Shown: one piece after another, positions 26,140-37,819 of the stretch | Position numbering within the stretch: the first letter of the stretch is position 1 | Layout of the letters: each line of letters starts with the position of its first letter | NCBI RefSeq assembly: GCF_030167915.1 | Contig: NZ_JARGNB010000011.1 | Coordinates: forward strand, 1-64,000 | Origin: Aquabacterium humicola | GTDB taxonomy: Bacteria; Pseudomonadota; Gammaproteobacteria; Burkholderiales; Burkholderiaceae_C | DNA length: 64,000 nt | Direction: 5' to 3' | The notes under the pieces: model-generated | What the model saw: only the letters and a program-made list of their open reading frames with translations | Databases searched by the model: none | Told to the model about the DNA's origin: nothing | Made by a program: the position numbers and the translations under genes

Positions 26140-26907
26140 ATGAAAAGAATCCTCGCCTGCCTGCTGGTCCTGCTCGGCTTCGCGCAAGCGGCTTCGGCCA
26201 GCGGAGACACCCTGCCGCTGGACCGCTTCCAGAAGGAACGCGTCACCGACATCGCTGCGCTCCAGAACGGCGCCAAGCTGTTCGTCAACTACTGCCTGAA
26301 CTGCCACGCCGCGGCCTTCATGCGCTTCAACCGCCTGCGCGACATCGGCCTGGCCGACGAGCAGATCAAGAAGAACCTGCTGTTCACGTCCGAGAAGGTC
26401 GGCGACCTGATGACGGTGTCGCTGGATCCGAAGCAGGCCAAGGACTGGTTCGGCGCGGTGCCGCCGGACCTGTCGGTGATCGCCCGCTCGCGTGCGTCCG
26501 GCGGCGGCTCGGGGGCGGATTACCTCTACACCTACCTGCGCGGCTTCTACAAGGACGATACGCGCCCGACCGGCTGGAACAACACCGTGTTCCCGGCCGT
26601 CGGCATGCCGCACGTGCTGTGGGAGCTCGAAGGCGAGAAGCGCGCCGTCTTCGCCGAGGAGAAGGACGCCCACGACCCGAGCAAGACGACGCACGTCTTC
26701 AAGGGCTTCGAGACGATCAAGCCCGGCAAGATGACCAAGGCCGAGTACGACCAGGCGATGGGCGACCTCGTCGCCTACATGGTCTGGATGGCCGAGCCGG
26801 TGCAGAACCAGCGCGTGCGGCTGGGCGTGTGGGTGCTGATCGCGCTCGCCATCTTCACGCTGATCGCGTGGCGCCTGAACGCCGCGTACTGGAAGGACAT
26901 CAAGTAA
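26140..26907 (+). CDS. petC: cytochrome c1
   Basis: 255-aa c-type cytochrome. A Sec signal (MKRILACLLVLLGFAQAASA) precedes the mature protein, with the haem motif CLNCH at Cys52/Cys55/His56. The C-terminal helix GVWVLIALAIFTLIAWRL anchors it. The axial Met is probably in the PAVGMPHVLWE region. I chose ATG 26140 for the clean signal peptide; an ATG at 26119 overlapping the petB stop is in frame and would add seven residues. A hairpin terminator follows. Confidence 0.95.
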   Translation: MKRILACLLVLLGFAQAASASGDTLPLDRFQKERVTDIAALQNGAKLFVNYCLNCHAAAFMRFNRLRDIGLADEQIKKNLLFTSEKVGDLMTVSLDPKQAKDWFGAVPPDLSVIARSRASGGGSGADYLYTYLRGFYKDDTRPTGWNNTVFPAVGMPHVLWELEGEKRAVFAEEKDAHDPSKTTHVFKGFETIKPGKMTKAEYDQAMGDLVAYMVWMAEPVQNQRVRLGVWVLIALAIFTLIAWRLNAAYWKDIK

Positions 26908-26923
26908 GCCGCTCGAGCCGCTT

Positions 26924-26948
26924 GGGACCCGCCCCGCGGGTCCCCTTT
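26924..26948 (+). terminator. hairpin terminator after petC
   Basis: A 9-bp perfect stem gggacccgc/gcgggtccc with a 3-base loop (26924-26944) is followed by cttt. It lies 16 bp after the petC stop. Confidence 0.7.
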
Positions 26949-26983
26949 CGCGCAGTGGTAGCCTAGCGGGCTCCCACTGCGCG
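26949..26983 (+). promoter_or_regulatory. 10-bp inverted repeat in the sspA leader region
   Basis: CGCGCAGTGG (26949-26958) and CCACTGCGCG (26974-26983) form a perfect inverted repeat with a 15-base gap, directly behind the petC terminator and 46 bp before sspA. It may be an operator or a second hairpin. Purpose unknown. Confidence 0.4.
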
Positions 26984-27029
26984 CGCCGTTTTCAGAACCC
27001 CGCTTTCGCTTCACTGGGAGCCCGCCGCC

Positions 27030-27644
27030 ATGATGGTGCTTTACTCCGGAACCACCTGCCCCTACTCGCACCGCTGCCGCTTCGTGCTGTTCGAGAAGGG
27101 CATGGACTTCGAGATCCGCGACGTCGACCTCTTCGCCAAGCCCGAAGACATCGCGCTGATGAACCCGTACAACGAGGTGCCGATCCTCGTCGAGCGCGAC
27201 CTGATCCTGTACGAGTCGCACATCATCAACGAGTACATCGATGAGCGCTTCCCGCATCCGCAGCTGATGCCGGGCGACCCGGTGGCGCGTGCGCGCGTGC
27301 GCCTGTTCCTCTTCAACTTCGAGAAGGAACTGTTCGCCCACGTCAATACGCTCGAGGCCCGCAGCGGCGTCAAGGCCAACGACAAGCAGCTCGAGAAGGC
27401 GCGCTCGCAGATCCGCGAGCGGCTGACGCAGCTGGCGCCGATCTTCCTGAAGAACAAGTACATGCTCGGCGACGACTTCTCGATGCTCGACGTCGCGATC
27501 GCACCGCTGCTGTGGCGCCTGGACTACTACGGCATCGACCTGTCGAAGAACGCCGCACCGCTGCTGAAGTACGCCGAGCGCATCTTCTCGCGCCCGGCCT
27601 ACATCGAGGCGCTGACGCCGTCCGAGAAGGTGATGCGCAAGTAA
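27030..27644 (+). CDS. sspA: stringent starvation protein A
   Basis: 204-aa protein with a glutathione S-transferase fold. The N-terminal thioredoxin-like domain has LYSGTTCPYSHRCRFVLFEK and NPYNEVPILVERD; the C-terminal half is helical. SspA binds RNA polymerase and alters transcription under starvation or acid stress. It is paired with sspB 14 bp downstream, and the petABC-sspA-sspB order is common in beta-proteobacteria. The first two codons are both ATG. Confidence 0.93.
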   Translation: MMVLYSGTTCPYSHRCRFVLFEKGMDFEIRDVDLFAKPEDIALMNPYNEVPILVERDLILYESHIINEYIDERFPHPQLMPGDPVARARVRLFLFNFEKELFAHVNTLEARSGVKANDKQLEKARSQIRERLTQLAPIFLKNKYMLGDDFSMLDVAIAPLLWRLDYYGIDLSKNAAPLLKYAERIFSRPAYIEALTPSEKVMRK

Positions 27645-27658
27645 GCTCGCAATCCTCC

Positions 27659-28213
27659 ATGAGCCAACCGCCTGCCGCCGACGACCAGGGCACCTCGACA
27701 CGGCCCTACCTGATCCGTGCGCTGCACGACTGGTGCACCGACAACGGCTTCACGCCGTACATCGCGGTCTTCGTCGACCGGCAGGTGCAGGTGCCGATGG
27801 AGTACGTGAAGAACAACGAGATCGTGCTCAACGTCGGCTTCGAGGCCACCTCGGGGTTGAAGCTCGGCAACGACTTCATCGAGTTCAAGGCGCGCTTCGG
27901 GGGCGTGTCGCGCGACATCGTCGTGCCGGTGGACCATGTCGTCGCGATCTACGCGCGCGAGAACGGGCAGGGCATGGCCTTCCCGGTGCCCAGCGAGGGC
28001 AGCGGCGCCGCGACGCCCGGGGCCCCGGCGCCCGCGAAGGCCGAGGGGGATGCACCGCAGCGCGGCGGACTGCGCCTGGCCCGCAGCGACGAAGCGGCGG
28101 AACCGGCGGCCGAAGCGCCGGCGCCGCGCGCCGGCTGGACCGACGAGCAGCCGCCCGACGGCGCGCCGCCGGCACCCGGTGGCGGCCGGCCTTCGCTCAA
28201 GCGCATCAAGTAG
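27659..28213 (+). CDS. sspB: ClpXP protease specificity-enhancing factor SspB
   Basis: 184-aa adaptor that delivers ssrA-tagged proteins to ClpXP. The folded part (to about residue 105) carries YLIRALHDWCTDNGFTPYI, NVGFEATSGLKLGN and FGGVSRDIVVPVDHVVAIYA. A long disordered Ala/Pro linker leads to the C-terminal ClpX-binding tail PSLKRIK. The layout is complete and typical. Confidence 0.94.
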   Translation: MSQPPAADDQGTSTRPYLIRALHDWCTDNGFTPYIAVFVDRQVQVPMEYVKNNEIVLNVGFEATSGLKLGNDFIEFKARFGGVSRDIVVPVDHVVAIYARENGQGMAFPVPSEGSGAATPGAPAPAKAEGDAPQRGGLRLARSDEAAEPAAEAPAPRAGWTDEQPPDGAPPAPGGGRPSLKRIK

Positions 28214-28220
28214 CGCCGCC

Positions 28221-28226
28221 TAGAAT
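28221..28226 (+). promoter_or_regulatory. -10-like TAGAAT upstream of tRNA-Thr
   Basis: TAGAAT lies 45 bp before the mature 5' end of the tRNA. No convincing -35 hexamer is visible at the normal spacing. Confidence 0.3.
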
Positions 28227-28271
28227 CCGCGCTCACGCATCTCGACGCAAGCCCGCCCGGGCCCGTCCAGC

Positions 28272-28347
28272 GCCGGCTTAGCTCAGTTGGTAGAGCACCC
28301 GCCTTGTAAGCGGAAGGTCTTCGGTTCGATTCCGAAAGCCGGCACCA
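28272..28347 (+). tRNA. tRNA-Thr (anticodon TGT)
   Basis: A 76-nt cloverleaf. The acceptor stem is gccggct/agccggc, the D-arm contains AGTTGGTA, the anticodon loop is CTTGTAA (TGT reads ACA and others), the T-arm contains GGTTCGATTCC, and the discriminator A is followed by an encoded CCA. Confidence 0.97.
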
Positions 28348-28363
28348 GGCTCCTTGGCCGGCG

Positions 28364-29212
28364 TCATCCCGCCTCGACGAACTCCAGTCCGCGCTCGGCG
28401 AGTCCGGCGAGGTCGATGCGTTGTGCCAGCTCCGTCGTCTGGCTGGCCCACAGCGCGAGCGAGGCCTGATCGGTCTGGCCGCTGTCGAGCAGCGCGGTGT
28501 AGTGCTGCAGCTCGGCGGTGCCGGCCTCGTGTCCGGTGACATTGCGGTAGACCAGGCGCACGAAGTCGGCATTCGAGTGCGAGCCGGCGGCCGTCGCGAA
28601 CAGGGCGCTGTCGACCGCGACGCGTGCGAGCTGCGCGTCGCTGGCGCCGTCGTCCTTCAGCCGCAGGCCGAGGCCGACCAGCGCGGCGTCGTCCATGCCC
28701 TGCGGTCCGAACAGCGTGCCGACCAGGCGCGCGACGCTGCCGGCGTGGCCGTCGAGGTCGAGCGCGATGGATCGGTCGTCGAAGCGCAGTCGTTCGATAT
28801 CCTTCAGCGAGTCGCGGCCGTCGCCGCCGCTGCGCGCATCCTCCACGGTGACGGTGTCTCCGGAGGAGGCCAGCGCAAAGTGCGCGCGTTGGCCGTCGAA
28901 CACCGCGGTGTCGATGCCGTCATGGCCGTTCAGCACGTCGTTGCCGGCATGGCCTTCGAAGGTGTCGTCGCCGTCGGAGCCCTCGAACCAGTCGATCTCG
29001 TTGAACAGGTAGTCGAGCAGGCCGTCCTCGTCCCAGTGGTCGGTCAGCGGGTTGTAGTACGACAGGATGCGCAGCAGGTCCCAGACCACCTCGAGCACCT
29101 GCACCGCCTCGTCGAACGAATCGAAGAAGTCGTCCGGCGAGTTCGGCCGGTCGCCATCGAAGAAATCCAGCGACGACAGGTCGAGCGGGTCGAACAACGT
29201 CCAGCGGGCCAT
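28364..29212 (-). CDS. RTX-type and DUF4214 domain protein
   Basis: 282-aa acidic protein without a Sec signal. Residues 75-105 hold a short hemolysin-type calcium-binding stretch (EGSDGDDTFEGHAGNDVLNG). The C-terminal half (about 160-282) matches DUF4214, with NADFVRLVYRNVTGHEAGTAE. Such proteins are usually exported by type I systems via a C-terminal signal and sit on the cell surface. Only about two nonapeptide repeats are present, far fewer than in toxins. No type I exporter genes lie nearby. Confidence 0.75.
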   Translation of the reverse strand: MARWTLFDPLDLSSLDFFDGDRPNSPDDFFDSFDEAVQVLEVVWDLLRILSYYNPLTDHWDEDGLLDYLFNEIDWFEGSDGDDTFEGHAGNDVLNGHDGIDTAVFDGQRAHFALASSGDTVTVEDARSGGDGRDSLKDIERLRFDDRSIALDLDGHAGSVARLVGTLFGPQGMDDAALVGLGLRLKDDGASDAQLARVAVDSALFATAAGSHSNADFVRLVYRNVTGHEAGTAELQHYTALLDSGQTDQASLALWASQTTELAQRIDLAGLAERGLEFVEAG

Positions 29213-29233
29213 GGTTCGTCTCTCGATCCGCCG

Positions 29234-29641
29234 CTATCGCCGCGGCATCACGCGCACGCGGATCGGCCGCGGCGGCGCTCCGTCCTCGGCGAGCCGCGCC
29301 TGCAGAGCCGGCAGCAGCTGGCGCAGCTTGGCCGATACCGCCCCGGACTCGACCAGCAGCGCCCAGCCCTCGTCATCGATCGGACCCGGCCGGACCTGGG
29401 CCCGCAACCCGGGCGGCAGTAGCGGCGCGATACGCTCGAAACAGGCTTGTGACAGGGCCAGCCGCTGGCCCAGGCGCGCCAGCGCGTCGCAGTTGGCGAG
29501 GGCGCGGTCGATCGGCATCGAGGGGGCGGAAGTTGCGCCGGTGCCCGCCCGGCCGCCCGCAGGGCGCTGAGCGCCCCGCGATCCTGCAGGAGATCCTTCG
29601 GACCTCCCGGGCCGCGAACGGAGTGGGCTGGGGGCAGACAT
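29234..29641 (-). CDS. DciA-like (DUF721) protein
   Basis: 135 aa from the ATG at 29641, or 94 aa from the ATG at 29518. The DUF721/DciA domain spans the last 90 residues, with SGAVSAKLRQLLPALQARL as its best-conserved part. DciA proteins help load the replicative helicase DnaB in bacteria lacking DnaC. The 41 residues before Met 29518 are low in complexity and are encoded by hairpin-forming DNA, which favours the shorter protein. It is divergent from the M23 gene, in the usual DciA-M23-secA neighbourhood. Confidence 0.75.
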   Translation of the reverse strand: MSAPSPLRSRPGRSEGSPAGSRGAQRPAGGRAGTGATSAPSMPIDRALANCDALARLGQRLALSQACFERIAPLLPPGLRAQVRPGPIDDEGWALLVESGAVSAKLRQLLPALQARLAEDGAPPRPIRVRVMPRR

Positions 29642-29793
29642 GAGCTCGCAGTGTAGGGGTCGGCCGCCTTGATCGGGCATGCCCTTTGGCGTAGCCTCGC
29701 CCGCCTTCGTGACGCGTTGCGCCGTCCGGACATGCGACGGCGACGACGCGCCGCGGCCTGCAGGCCGCGGACCGAGGAGGAGGACCCTCGTCG

Positions 29794-30750
29794 ATGCAGA
29801 TCATGATCACCCATGGCAGCGTGGCGCGCACGCGCGTGCTGCATTTCAGCCGCCTTCAGCTGCTGGCGGCCGCCGGTGCGCTCGCCGGCCTGCTGGTGCT
29901 GCTGTCGGGCACCGTCTACCACTTCGTCTTCCTGAAGGCCGTGCGCGACGGCTGGCCGCTGGTCAGCCACCTGGTGCGGCCGATCGTCAGCGTGGAGCTC
30001 GCGCAGCGCGAGCGCTACATGCGCGACAGCCTCGACGCGATGGCGCAGCGGGTCGGCGAGATGCAGGCCAGGCTGGTGCGCATGGAAGCGCTCGGCGACC
30101 GGGTGTCGGGGCTGGCCGGCGTCGATGCGGGTGCGCTGAAGCCGGCCGCTCCGGCGGCCGGTCGCGCGGCCCAGGGCGGCCCCTACCTTCCGATCGCCTC
30201 GATCGGCCGCTCGCCGCTGAATGAGCTGACGCAGGCGCTGGCGCAACTGGACGAGCGCACCGAGCTCGGCACCGACCTGCTGACACTGGTCGAGTCGCGC
30301 CTGCTCGAGACGCGGCTGCAGACGCTGCTGGTGCCCAGCGTCGCGCCGGTCGACGGACCGGTCGGCTCCGGCTTCGGCGTGCGGCCCGATCCGATCACCG
30401 GCCGTGCCGCGCTGCATGCGGGCCTGGACTTCCCCGCCGACACCGGCACGGCGGTCGTCGCCGCGGCGGGCGGGGTCGTGCTGGCCGCCGAGTGGCATGC
30501 GCAGTACGGCCAGGTGCTGGAGATCGACCATGGCAGGGGGCTGGTGACGCGCTACGCGCACCTGTCCAAGCTGCATGCGAAGCAGGGCGACCTGGTCCGG
30601 CGCGGCCAGCGCATCGCGGACGTCGGCAGCACCGGCCGCTCGACCGGCGCGCACCTGCATTTCGAGGTGCTGGTCGATGGCGCCCCGCAGGACCCGGCGC
30701 GTTTCCTGACCGGTTCATCGCCGGCTTTCGGCGTCGCGCAGGCCCGCTGA
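29794..30750 (+). CDS. M23-family peptidase (LytM/peptidoglycan endopeptidase)
   Basis: 318-aa membrane-anchored metallopeptidase. A hydrophobic anchor at about residues 24-48 is followed by a periplasmic coiled-coil region and the LytM domain at about 190-305. Zinc ligands are in HAGLDFPAD (HxxxD) and HLHFEV (HxH). GSGFGVRPDPITGR is a family hallmark. It probably cuts peptide cross-links in peptidoglycan or activates amidases. It lies upstream of secA, separated by the secA leader. Confidence 0.92.
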   Translation: MQIMITHGSVARTRVLHFSRLQLLAAAGALAGLLVLLSGTVYHFVFLKAVRDGWPLVSHLVRPIVSVELAQRERYMRDSLDAMAQRVGEMQARLVRMEALGDRVSGLAGVDAGALKPAAPAAGRAAQGGPYLPIASIGRSPLNELTQALAQLDERTELGTDLLTLVESRLLETRLQTLLVPSVAPVDGPVGSGFGVRPDPITGRAALHAGLDFPADTGTAVVAAAGGVVLAAEWHAQYGQVLEIDHGRGLVTRYAHLSKLHAKQGDLVRRGQRIADVGSTGRSTGAHLHFEVLVDGAPQDPARFLTGSSPAFGVAQAR

Positions 30751-30801
30751 GTCCGGCCGCCAGCCGCGGCGGCGGCGTGCCGAATGCCGTGCTACCCCGG
30801 G

Positions 30802-30810
30802 TGATAGACT
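30802..30810 (+). promoter_or_regulatory. extended -10 element for secA
   Basis: TGATAGACT fits an extended -10 (TGn plus TANNNT). Initiation some seven bases later would give a secA leader of about 140 nt. A -35 element is not evident. Confidence 0.35.
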
Positions 30811-30812
30811 GA

Positions 30813-30937
30813 CAGGCTTTTCCGGCGGGCGCCGCCCGGCGCCAAGCCTGCGACACCCTGGACCCCCTGGAGATCTTGCGGTGAGCCGACCCGCCCCCAT
30901 GTGAGGCCGGTCCTTCGGCCGCAGCCGCAAGCCCTCC
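30813..30937 (+). promoter_or_regulatory. structured secA leader with a sequestered mini-ORF
   Basis: Two stems are visible. Stem 1 pairs CAGGCTT (30813-30819) with AAGCCTG (30844-30850) around a G+C-rich interior. Stem 2 pairs 30868-30872 and 30875-30881 with 30925-30931 and 30934-30938, 12 bp with one 2x2 internal loop; inside it GGCCG (30905) pairs with CGGCC (30916). The 5' arm of stem 2 contains GGAG, the ribosome site of a seven-codon frame (30881-30904). The 3' arm contains CCCTCC, complementary to ribosome-binding sites. Confidence 0.5.
30881..30904 (+). CDS. possible leader mini-ORF VSRPAPM upstream of secA
   Basis: GTG at 30881 with GGAG (30869-30872) eight bases before it; seven codons then TGA, overlapping the loop of leader stem 2. 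secA itself, 51 bp downstream, has no Shine-Dalgarno sequence. Coding status is unproven; it is listed because its ribosome site is better than that of secA. Confidence 0.3.
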   Translation: MSRPAPM

Positions 30938-30955
30938 ACCACGCCCCACACGCGC

Positions 30956-33700
<2,745 letters not shown>

Positions 33701-33975
33701 TCAAGCTGGCGCCGGCTGGTACCGCGCGTTACCGATCCTGGGGTTTGCCTGGGGTCGGACGCTGCGTCCCTAACGACCTAGGGATACCGAGGCCCCTTGA
33801 ACAAGGGGCGCGCTCGGGAATCGATCGCACCTGCACCGGACACTGCGCGCTTGCCTCGGCCGACCACCGTCGGTTGCGGCAAGCATGCCCGGTGGCCGCA
33901 CCTTTTCGGGACTAGCGTTCCGGAATCCGGGGTCGCGGACCCGCCGGACCCGCAATCAACACACAAGGTCGATCG
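33701..33975 (+). terminator. secA/PEP-CTERM spacer with two hairpins
   Basis: 275 bp without a gene. GGACG-ctg-CGTCC (33757-33769) and GCCCCTTG-aa-CAAGGGGC (33792-33809) are perfect stems, the second likely to end secA transcription although no T tract follows. The rest should hold the promoter of the PEP-CTERM gene; I see no clear sigma-70 or sigma-54 site. Confidence 0.4.
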
Positions 33976-34665
33976 ATGAGGAAATTGGGTCTCGCCGCGC
34001 TGGCAGGCGCGGCAATCATGGGCGCGCTGGCAGCGCCGGCCGCCCATGCGGGCGTGGTCACGTTCGATGACGGCGTCGTCGGGTTCTTCGGCGACGGCGA
34101 CAGCTTCACCAGCGGCGGCTATACGTTCACGCAGGGCGGCGGCAGCTTCGGCGGCGTCGCCGACGGCGGCACGTTCAGCATCTTCGCCAATGCGCCCACC
34201 GGCAACAGCACGCAGTTCTACGGTGGTTTCAACGACAGCTCGGTGACGATGACGCGCTCGTCGGGCCAGACGCACTTCAAGCTGTCCGGCCTCGACTTCG
34301 GCTTCATCTCGGCCATCGGCGGCATCTACAACCCCGGCGACGAACCCGGGGCGCTGATGGTCAGCGCCCACGGCCTCGACGGCAGCACCTACAGCCTGCT
34401 CGCATCCTTCGGCGGGGCCGACGGCAACGGCGAGTTCGGCTTCCAGAGCCTGGTCGGCGGTGACCTGTCGACCTGGGGTTTCGTCGACTCGGTGACCTTC
34501 TCCGCCTGCACGTTCGACGGCGCGGGCGGCTGCGCGACGCCGTTCTTCAACCTGAACCAGTTCGCACTCGACAACATCGGCGCGGTTCCGGAGCCCGGCT
34601 CCCTCGCGCTCGCCGCGCTGGCCCTCGGTGTCGCCGGCAGCCTGCGCCGCCGCTCGTCGCGCTGA
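33976..34665 (+). CDS. PEP-CTERM sorting-domain protein
   Basis: 229-aa secreted protein. A Sec signal ends near APAAHA (about residue 25). The mature part is rich in Gly, Ser, Asp and Phe, with NLNQFALDNIG just before the tail, as in a PEP-CTERM subfamily bearing a QFxxD-type motif. The C-terminus is the tripartite sorting signal: VPEPGSLAL, a hydrophobic span and RRRSSR. Exosortase (XrtB at 59.9 kb) is expected to cleave near PEP. An S8 protease gene starts 21 bp downstream, in the same orientation, so the two are probably cotranscribed. Confidence 0.9.
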   Translation: MRKLGLAALAGAAIMGALAAPAAHAGVVTFDDGVVGFFGDGDSFTSGGYTFTQGGGSFGGVADGGTFSIFANAPTGNSTQFYGGFNDSSVTMTRSSGQTHFKLSGLDFGFISAIGGIYNPGDEPGALMVSAHGLDGSTYSLLASFGGADGNGEFGFQSLVGGDLSTWGFVDSVTFSACTFDGAGGCATPFFNLNQFALDNIGAVPEPGSLALAALALGVAGSLRRRSSR

Positions 34666-34686
34666 ACGTCCAGGAGGAGCACACCC

Positions 34687-37600
34687 ATGAAGAAATCCCA
34701 TTCCCTGGCCCTGGGCCTGGCGCTGAGCGCGGTGGCCCTGGCCGCCGGCGCCCAGACCGGCGCCCGCAAGAGCTACGTCGTCCAGCTGGTGGACGCGCCC
34801 GCCGCGACCTATGACGGCACCGTCAGCGGCCTGAAGGCCACGCGTCCGACGGCCGGCGGCAAGCTCAACGTCAACGCCGCCGACGTGCAGGCCTACCTGA
34901 GCTACCTGGCGAACAAGCAGGCCGCCGTGACGGCGACCGTGCCGTCGGCCCCGGTGTTCTACCAGTACGGCGCGGTCTTCAACGGCTTCGCCGCGAAGCT
35001 CACCGACGCCGAGCTGCAGAAGCTCGCCGCCAACCCCGGCGTGCGGGCGATCACCGTCGACGAGGCGCGTCCGCTGAATACCAGCTACACGCCGGCCTTC
35101 CTCGGCATCAGCGGCCCGAACGGCGTCTGGTCGAAGACCGATGCCAATGGCCGCAACATCAAGGGCGAAGGCGTCATCATCGCCCACGTCGATGGCGGCG
35201 TCTGGCCCGAGGACCCGTCGTTCTCCGACAAGGTCGACGCGCAGGGCAAGCCGGTGCCCTCGCACATGCCCGGCACCGTGGTCTACGACCCGCTGCCCGC
35301 GGGCCGCTACAAGGGCATCTGCGAGGCCGGCGAAGGCTTCACCGCCGCGAACTGCAACAACAAGCTCGTCGGCGCGCGCCACTTCCGGGCCGGCTGGGAT
35401 GCCTCCGGCAACGTCATGTACGACACCGAGTACAAGTCGGCGCGTGACGACGGCGGCCATGGCAGCCATACGCTCAGCACCTCGGGCGGCAACGAGGGCG
35501 TGACCGGCAGCGTGCAGGGCACGACCATCACCGGCATCTCCGGCATCGCGCCGCGCGCCCGCGTGGCCGCGTACAAGTCCTGCTATTCGCCGAAGGCCGC
35601 CGACGGCAGCCGCGGCCAGGGCAGCTGCTTCCCGTCGGACAGCATCGCGGCGATCAACCAGGCGGTGGCCGACGGCGCCGACGTCATCAACTTCTCGATC
35701 GGCGGCAGCCAGACCAGTTTCCTCGACGGCGTCGAGGTGGCGTTCTACAACGCCAACGCGGCCGGCGTGTTCGTCGCGGCCTCCGCCGGCAACGCGGGTC
35801 CGGCCAACACCGTGGCCCACATCAGTCCGTGGGTCGCGACGGTCGGCAACTCGACGCACGACCGATACACCGTCGCCACCGTCTCGCTGGGTAGCGGCGC
35901 AACGTTCAGCGGCCCGTCGTTCCAGACCACCGGCCTGCCGTCCAAGCCGCTGATCGCGTCGACCGACGCCGGCCTGCCGGGCGCCGATGCGACGCAGCTC
36001 GCGCGCTGCTACGGCCCGGCCGATGGCGCCGGCTCGCTGCTCGACCCGGCTAAGGTCGCCGGCAAGATCGTCGTCTGCTACCGCGGCGGCAACGTGCTGG
36101 TGAACAAGAGCGCCAATGCCAAGGCCGCCGGCGCGGCCGGCATGATCCTGCAGAACATCCCGTCCGGCCCGCTCGCCTCGGCCAACACGGTGTTCAACAT
36201 CGCCCACTCGGTGCCGACCGTGCACCTGTCGGCCTCGGCCGCCAACGACGTGCTCTCGCATGCCGCCGGCGGCACCGGCACCGCCGCCTTCAGCGGCGGC
36301 GTGCAGGTGCCGGGGCTGGTGGCGCCGGTGATGTCGGACAGCTCCTCGCGCGGCCCGAACAAGGCCGATGCCAACGTGCTGAAGCCGGACATCACCGCGC
36401 CCGGCTCGGACATCATCGCCGCCTACGCCGACACCACGATCAGCGTCGCCGACCGCAACGCCATCATCGCCGGCACGCTGCGTGGCACGCCGCAGGCCAA
36501 CATGATCTCGGGCACCTCGATGGCCGCGCCGCACGTGGCCGGCGCTGCCGCGCTGCTGAAGCAAGCCAACCCGACCTGGTCGCCGGCGGCGATCAAGTCG
36601 GCGCTGATGACGAGCGCGACGCAGTCGGTGAAGCTGGCCAACGGGGCCGCGGACGCCAACGTCTGGGGTTTCGGCGCCGGCCACCTGAACCCGAACGGCG
36701 CGCTGGACACCACGCTGGTCTACGACGCGACGACGGCCGACTTCTTCGCGTACGCGACGAAGGCGATCAACGGCTGGGACCTGAACCTGGCCTCGATCAC
36801 CCGCGCGAACGTGATCGGCATCGGCACGGTCAAGCGCACGCTGAAGAACACCGGCACCAGCAGCGTGACCTACAACGCCTCCGCGGCGCTGCCCGGCTTC
36901 ACGGTCGCCGTGGCGCCGTCGTCGCTGACGCTGGCGCCGGGCGCGAGCGCGAGCTACACGGTCACGATGACGCGCAGCGGCGCGCCGCTCGAGGCCTGGC
37001 GCTTCGGCCACGTCACCTGGACCGGCGACGGCGGCAAGACGGTCCGCAGCCCGCTGCAGGCCAAGGCGTCGGAATTCGTCGGCCTGACCTCGATCACCGA
37101 CACCAAGGCGGTCGGCTCGAAGGTGTTCACCGTGGCCACCGGCTACGAGGGCACGATGAACACGACGGCCACCGGCCTCGTGGCGGCGACGGTCAACACC
37201 GGCACGTCGGTGAAGAACCAGGCCGACGTCTGCTTCCCGATCAGCGTGCCGGCCGGCGCGCAGATGCTGCGGGTGCAGATGTTCAACAGCGAAGTCGACG
37301 GCGGCTCGACCAGCGACATCGACGTGACCGTCTACCGCAACGGCAGCGCCGTCGGCGGCAGCTACTCGGGCACGTCGGACGAGCTGGTCACGCTGGCGAA
37401 CCCGGCGTCCGGCAACTACACCGCCTGCGTCGAGGCCTATGCCCCGGCCGGCGGCTCGGCGAACTTCAAGCTGAACCACTGGGTCGTCGGCCCGGCCGTC
37501 GGCACGCAGACGCTGAAGGCCTTCGGCCCGTCGAAGGTCTACCTCGGCGGCACCGCGTCGATCGGCATCAGCTGGAACGTGCCGGCCGGCCCGCGCTACC

Positions 37601-37734
37601 TGGGCAACGTGCAGTACCGCCAGACGGCGGGCGGCTCGGTGATCGGCTCGACGACGGTGTTCATCGACACCTCGGCGCCCGCGCCGGCCGGTTCGGCCGT
37701 CGCGCCGGTGCTGCGCATCAAGCCGCAGCTGTGA
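34687..37734 (+). CDS. secreted subtilisin-like S8 serine protease
   Basis: 1015-aa subtilase. Signal peptide (residues 1-21), inhibitor I9-like prodomain (about 28-125), and a catalytic domain with Asp169 (AHVDGGVW), His258 (DGGHGSH) and Ser611 ([12 protein letters not shown]). A protease-associated (PA) insert lies at about 420-500 and beta-sandwich domains follow from about 690 to the end. Domain order resembles plant-type subtilases found in environmental proteobacteria. There is no PEP-CTERM tail. Ribosome site AGGAGG. Strong terminator downstream. It may process the upstream PEP-CTERM protein or simply share its regulation. Confidence 0.93.
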   Translation: MKKSHSLALGLALSAVALAAGAQTGARKSYVVQLVDAPAATYDGTVSGLKATRPTAGGKLNVNAADVQAYLSYLANKQAAVTATVPSAPVFYQYGAVFNGFAAKLTDAELQKLAANPGVRAITVDEARPLNTSYTPAFLGISGPNGVWSKTDANGRNIKGEGVIIAHVDGGVWPEDPSFSDKVDAQGKPVPSHMPGTVVYDPLPAGRYKGICEAGEGFTAANCNNKLVGARHFRAGWDASGNVMYDTEYKSARDDGGHGSHTLSTSGGNEGVTGSVQGTTITGISGIAPRARVAAYKSCYSPKAADGSRGQGSCFPSDSIAAINQAVADGADVINFSIGGSQTSFLDGVEVAFYNANAAGVFVAASAGNAGPANTVAHISPWVATVGNSTHDRYTVATVSLGSGATFSGPSFQTTGLPSKPLIASTDAGLPGADATQLARCYGPADGAGSLLDPAKVAGKIVVCYRGGNVLVNKSANAKAAGAAGMILQNIPSGPLASANTVFNIAHSVPTVHLSASAANDVLSHAAGGTGTAAFSGGVQVPGLVAPVMSDSSSRGPNKADANVLKPDITAPGSDIIAAYADTTISVADRNAIIAGTLRGTPQANMISGTSMAAPHVAGAAALLKQANPTWSPAAIKSALMTSATQSVKLANGAADANVWGFGAGHLNPNGALDTTLVYDATTADFFAYATKAINGWDLNLASITRANVIGIGTVKRTLKNTGTSSVTYNASAALPGFTVAVAPSSLTLAPGASASYTVTMTRSGAPLEAWRFGHVTWTGDGGKTVRSPLQAKASEFVGLTSITDTKAVGSKVFTVATGYEGTMNTTATGLVAATVNTGTSVKNQADVCFPISVPAGAQMLRVQMFNSEVDGGSTSDIDVTVYRNGSAVGGSYSGTSDELVTLANPASGNYTACVEAYAPAGGSANFKLNHWVVGPAVGTQTLKAFGPSKVYLGGTASIGISWNVPAGPRYLGNVQYRQTAGGSVIGSTTVFIDTSAPAPAGSAVAPVLRIKPQL

Positions 37735-37774
37735 ACGGCGGGCCGCCGCGAGGCGGCCCCCTTGCAGAAGTACC

Positions 37775-37800
37775 AAGGGGCCCGGTGGGCCCCTTTTTCT
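37775..37800 (+). terminator. rho-independent terminator after the S8 protease
   Basis: AAGGGGCCC-ggt-GGGCCCCTT (37775-37795), a 9-bp perfect stem whose 3' arm runs into a T5 tract. A second hairpin (gggccgcc/ggcggccc) lies just before it. This is the clearest intrinsic terminator in the window. Confidence 0.88.
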
Positions 37801-37819
37801 TGGGTGGAAGACCGCGCGC

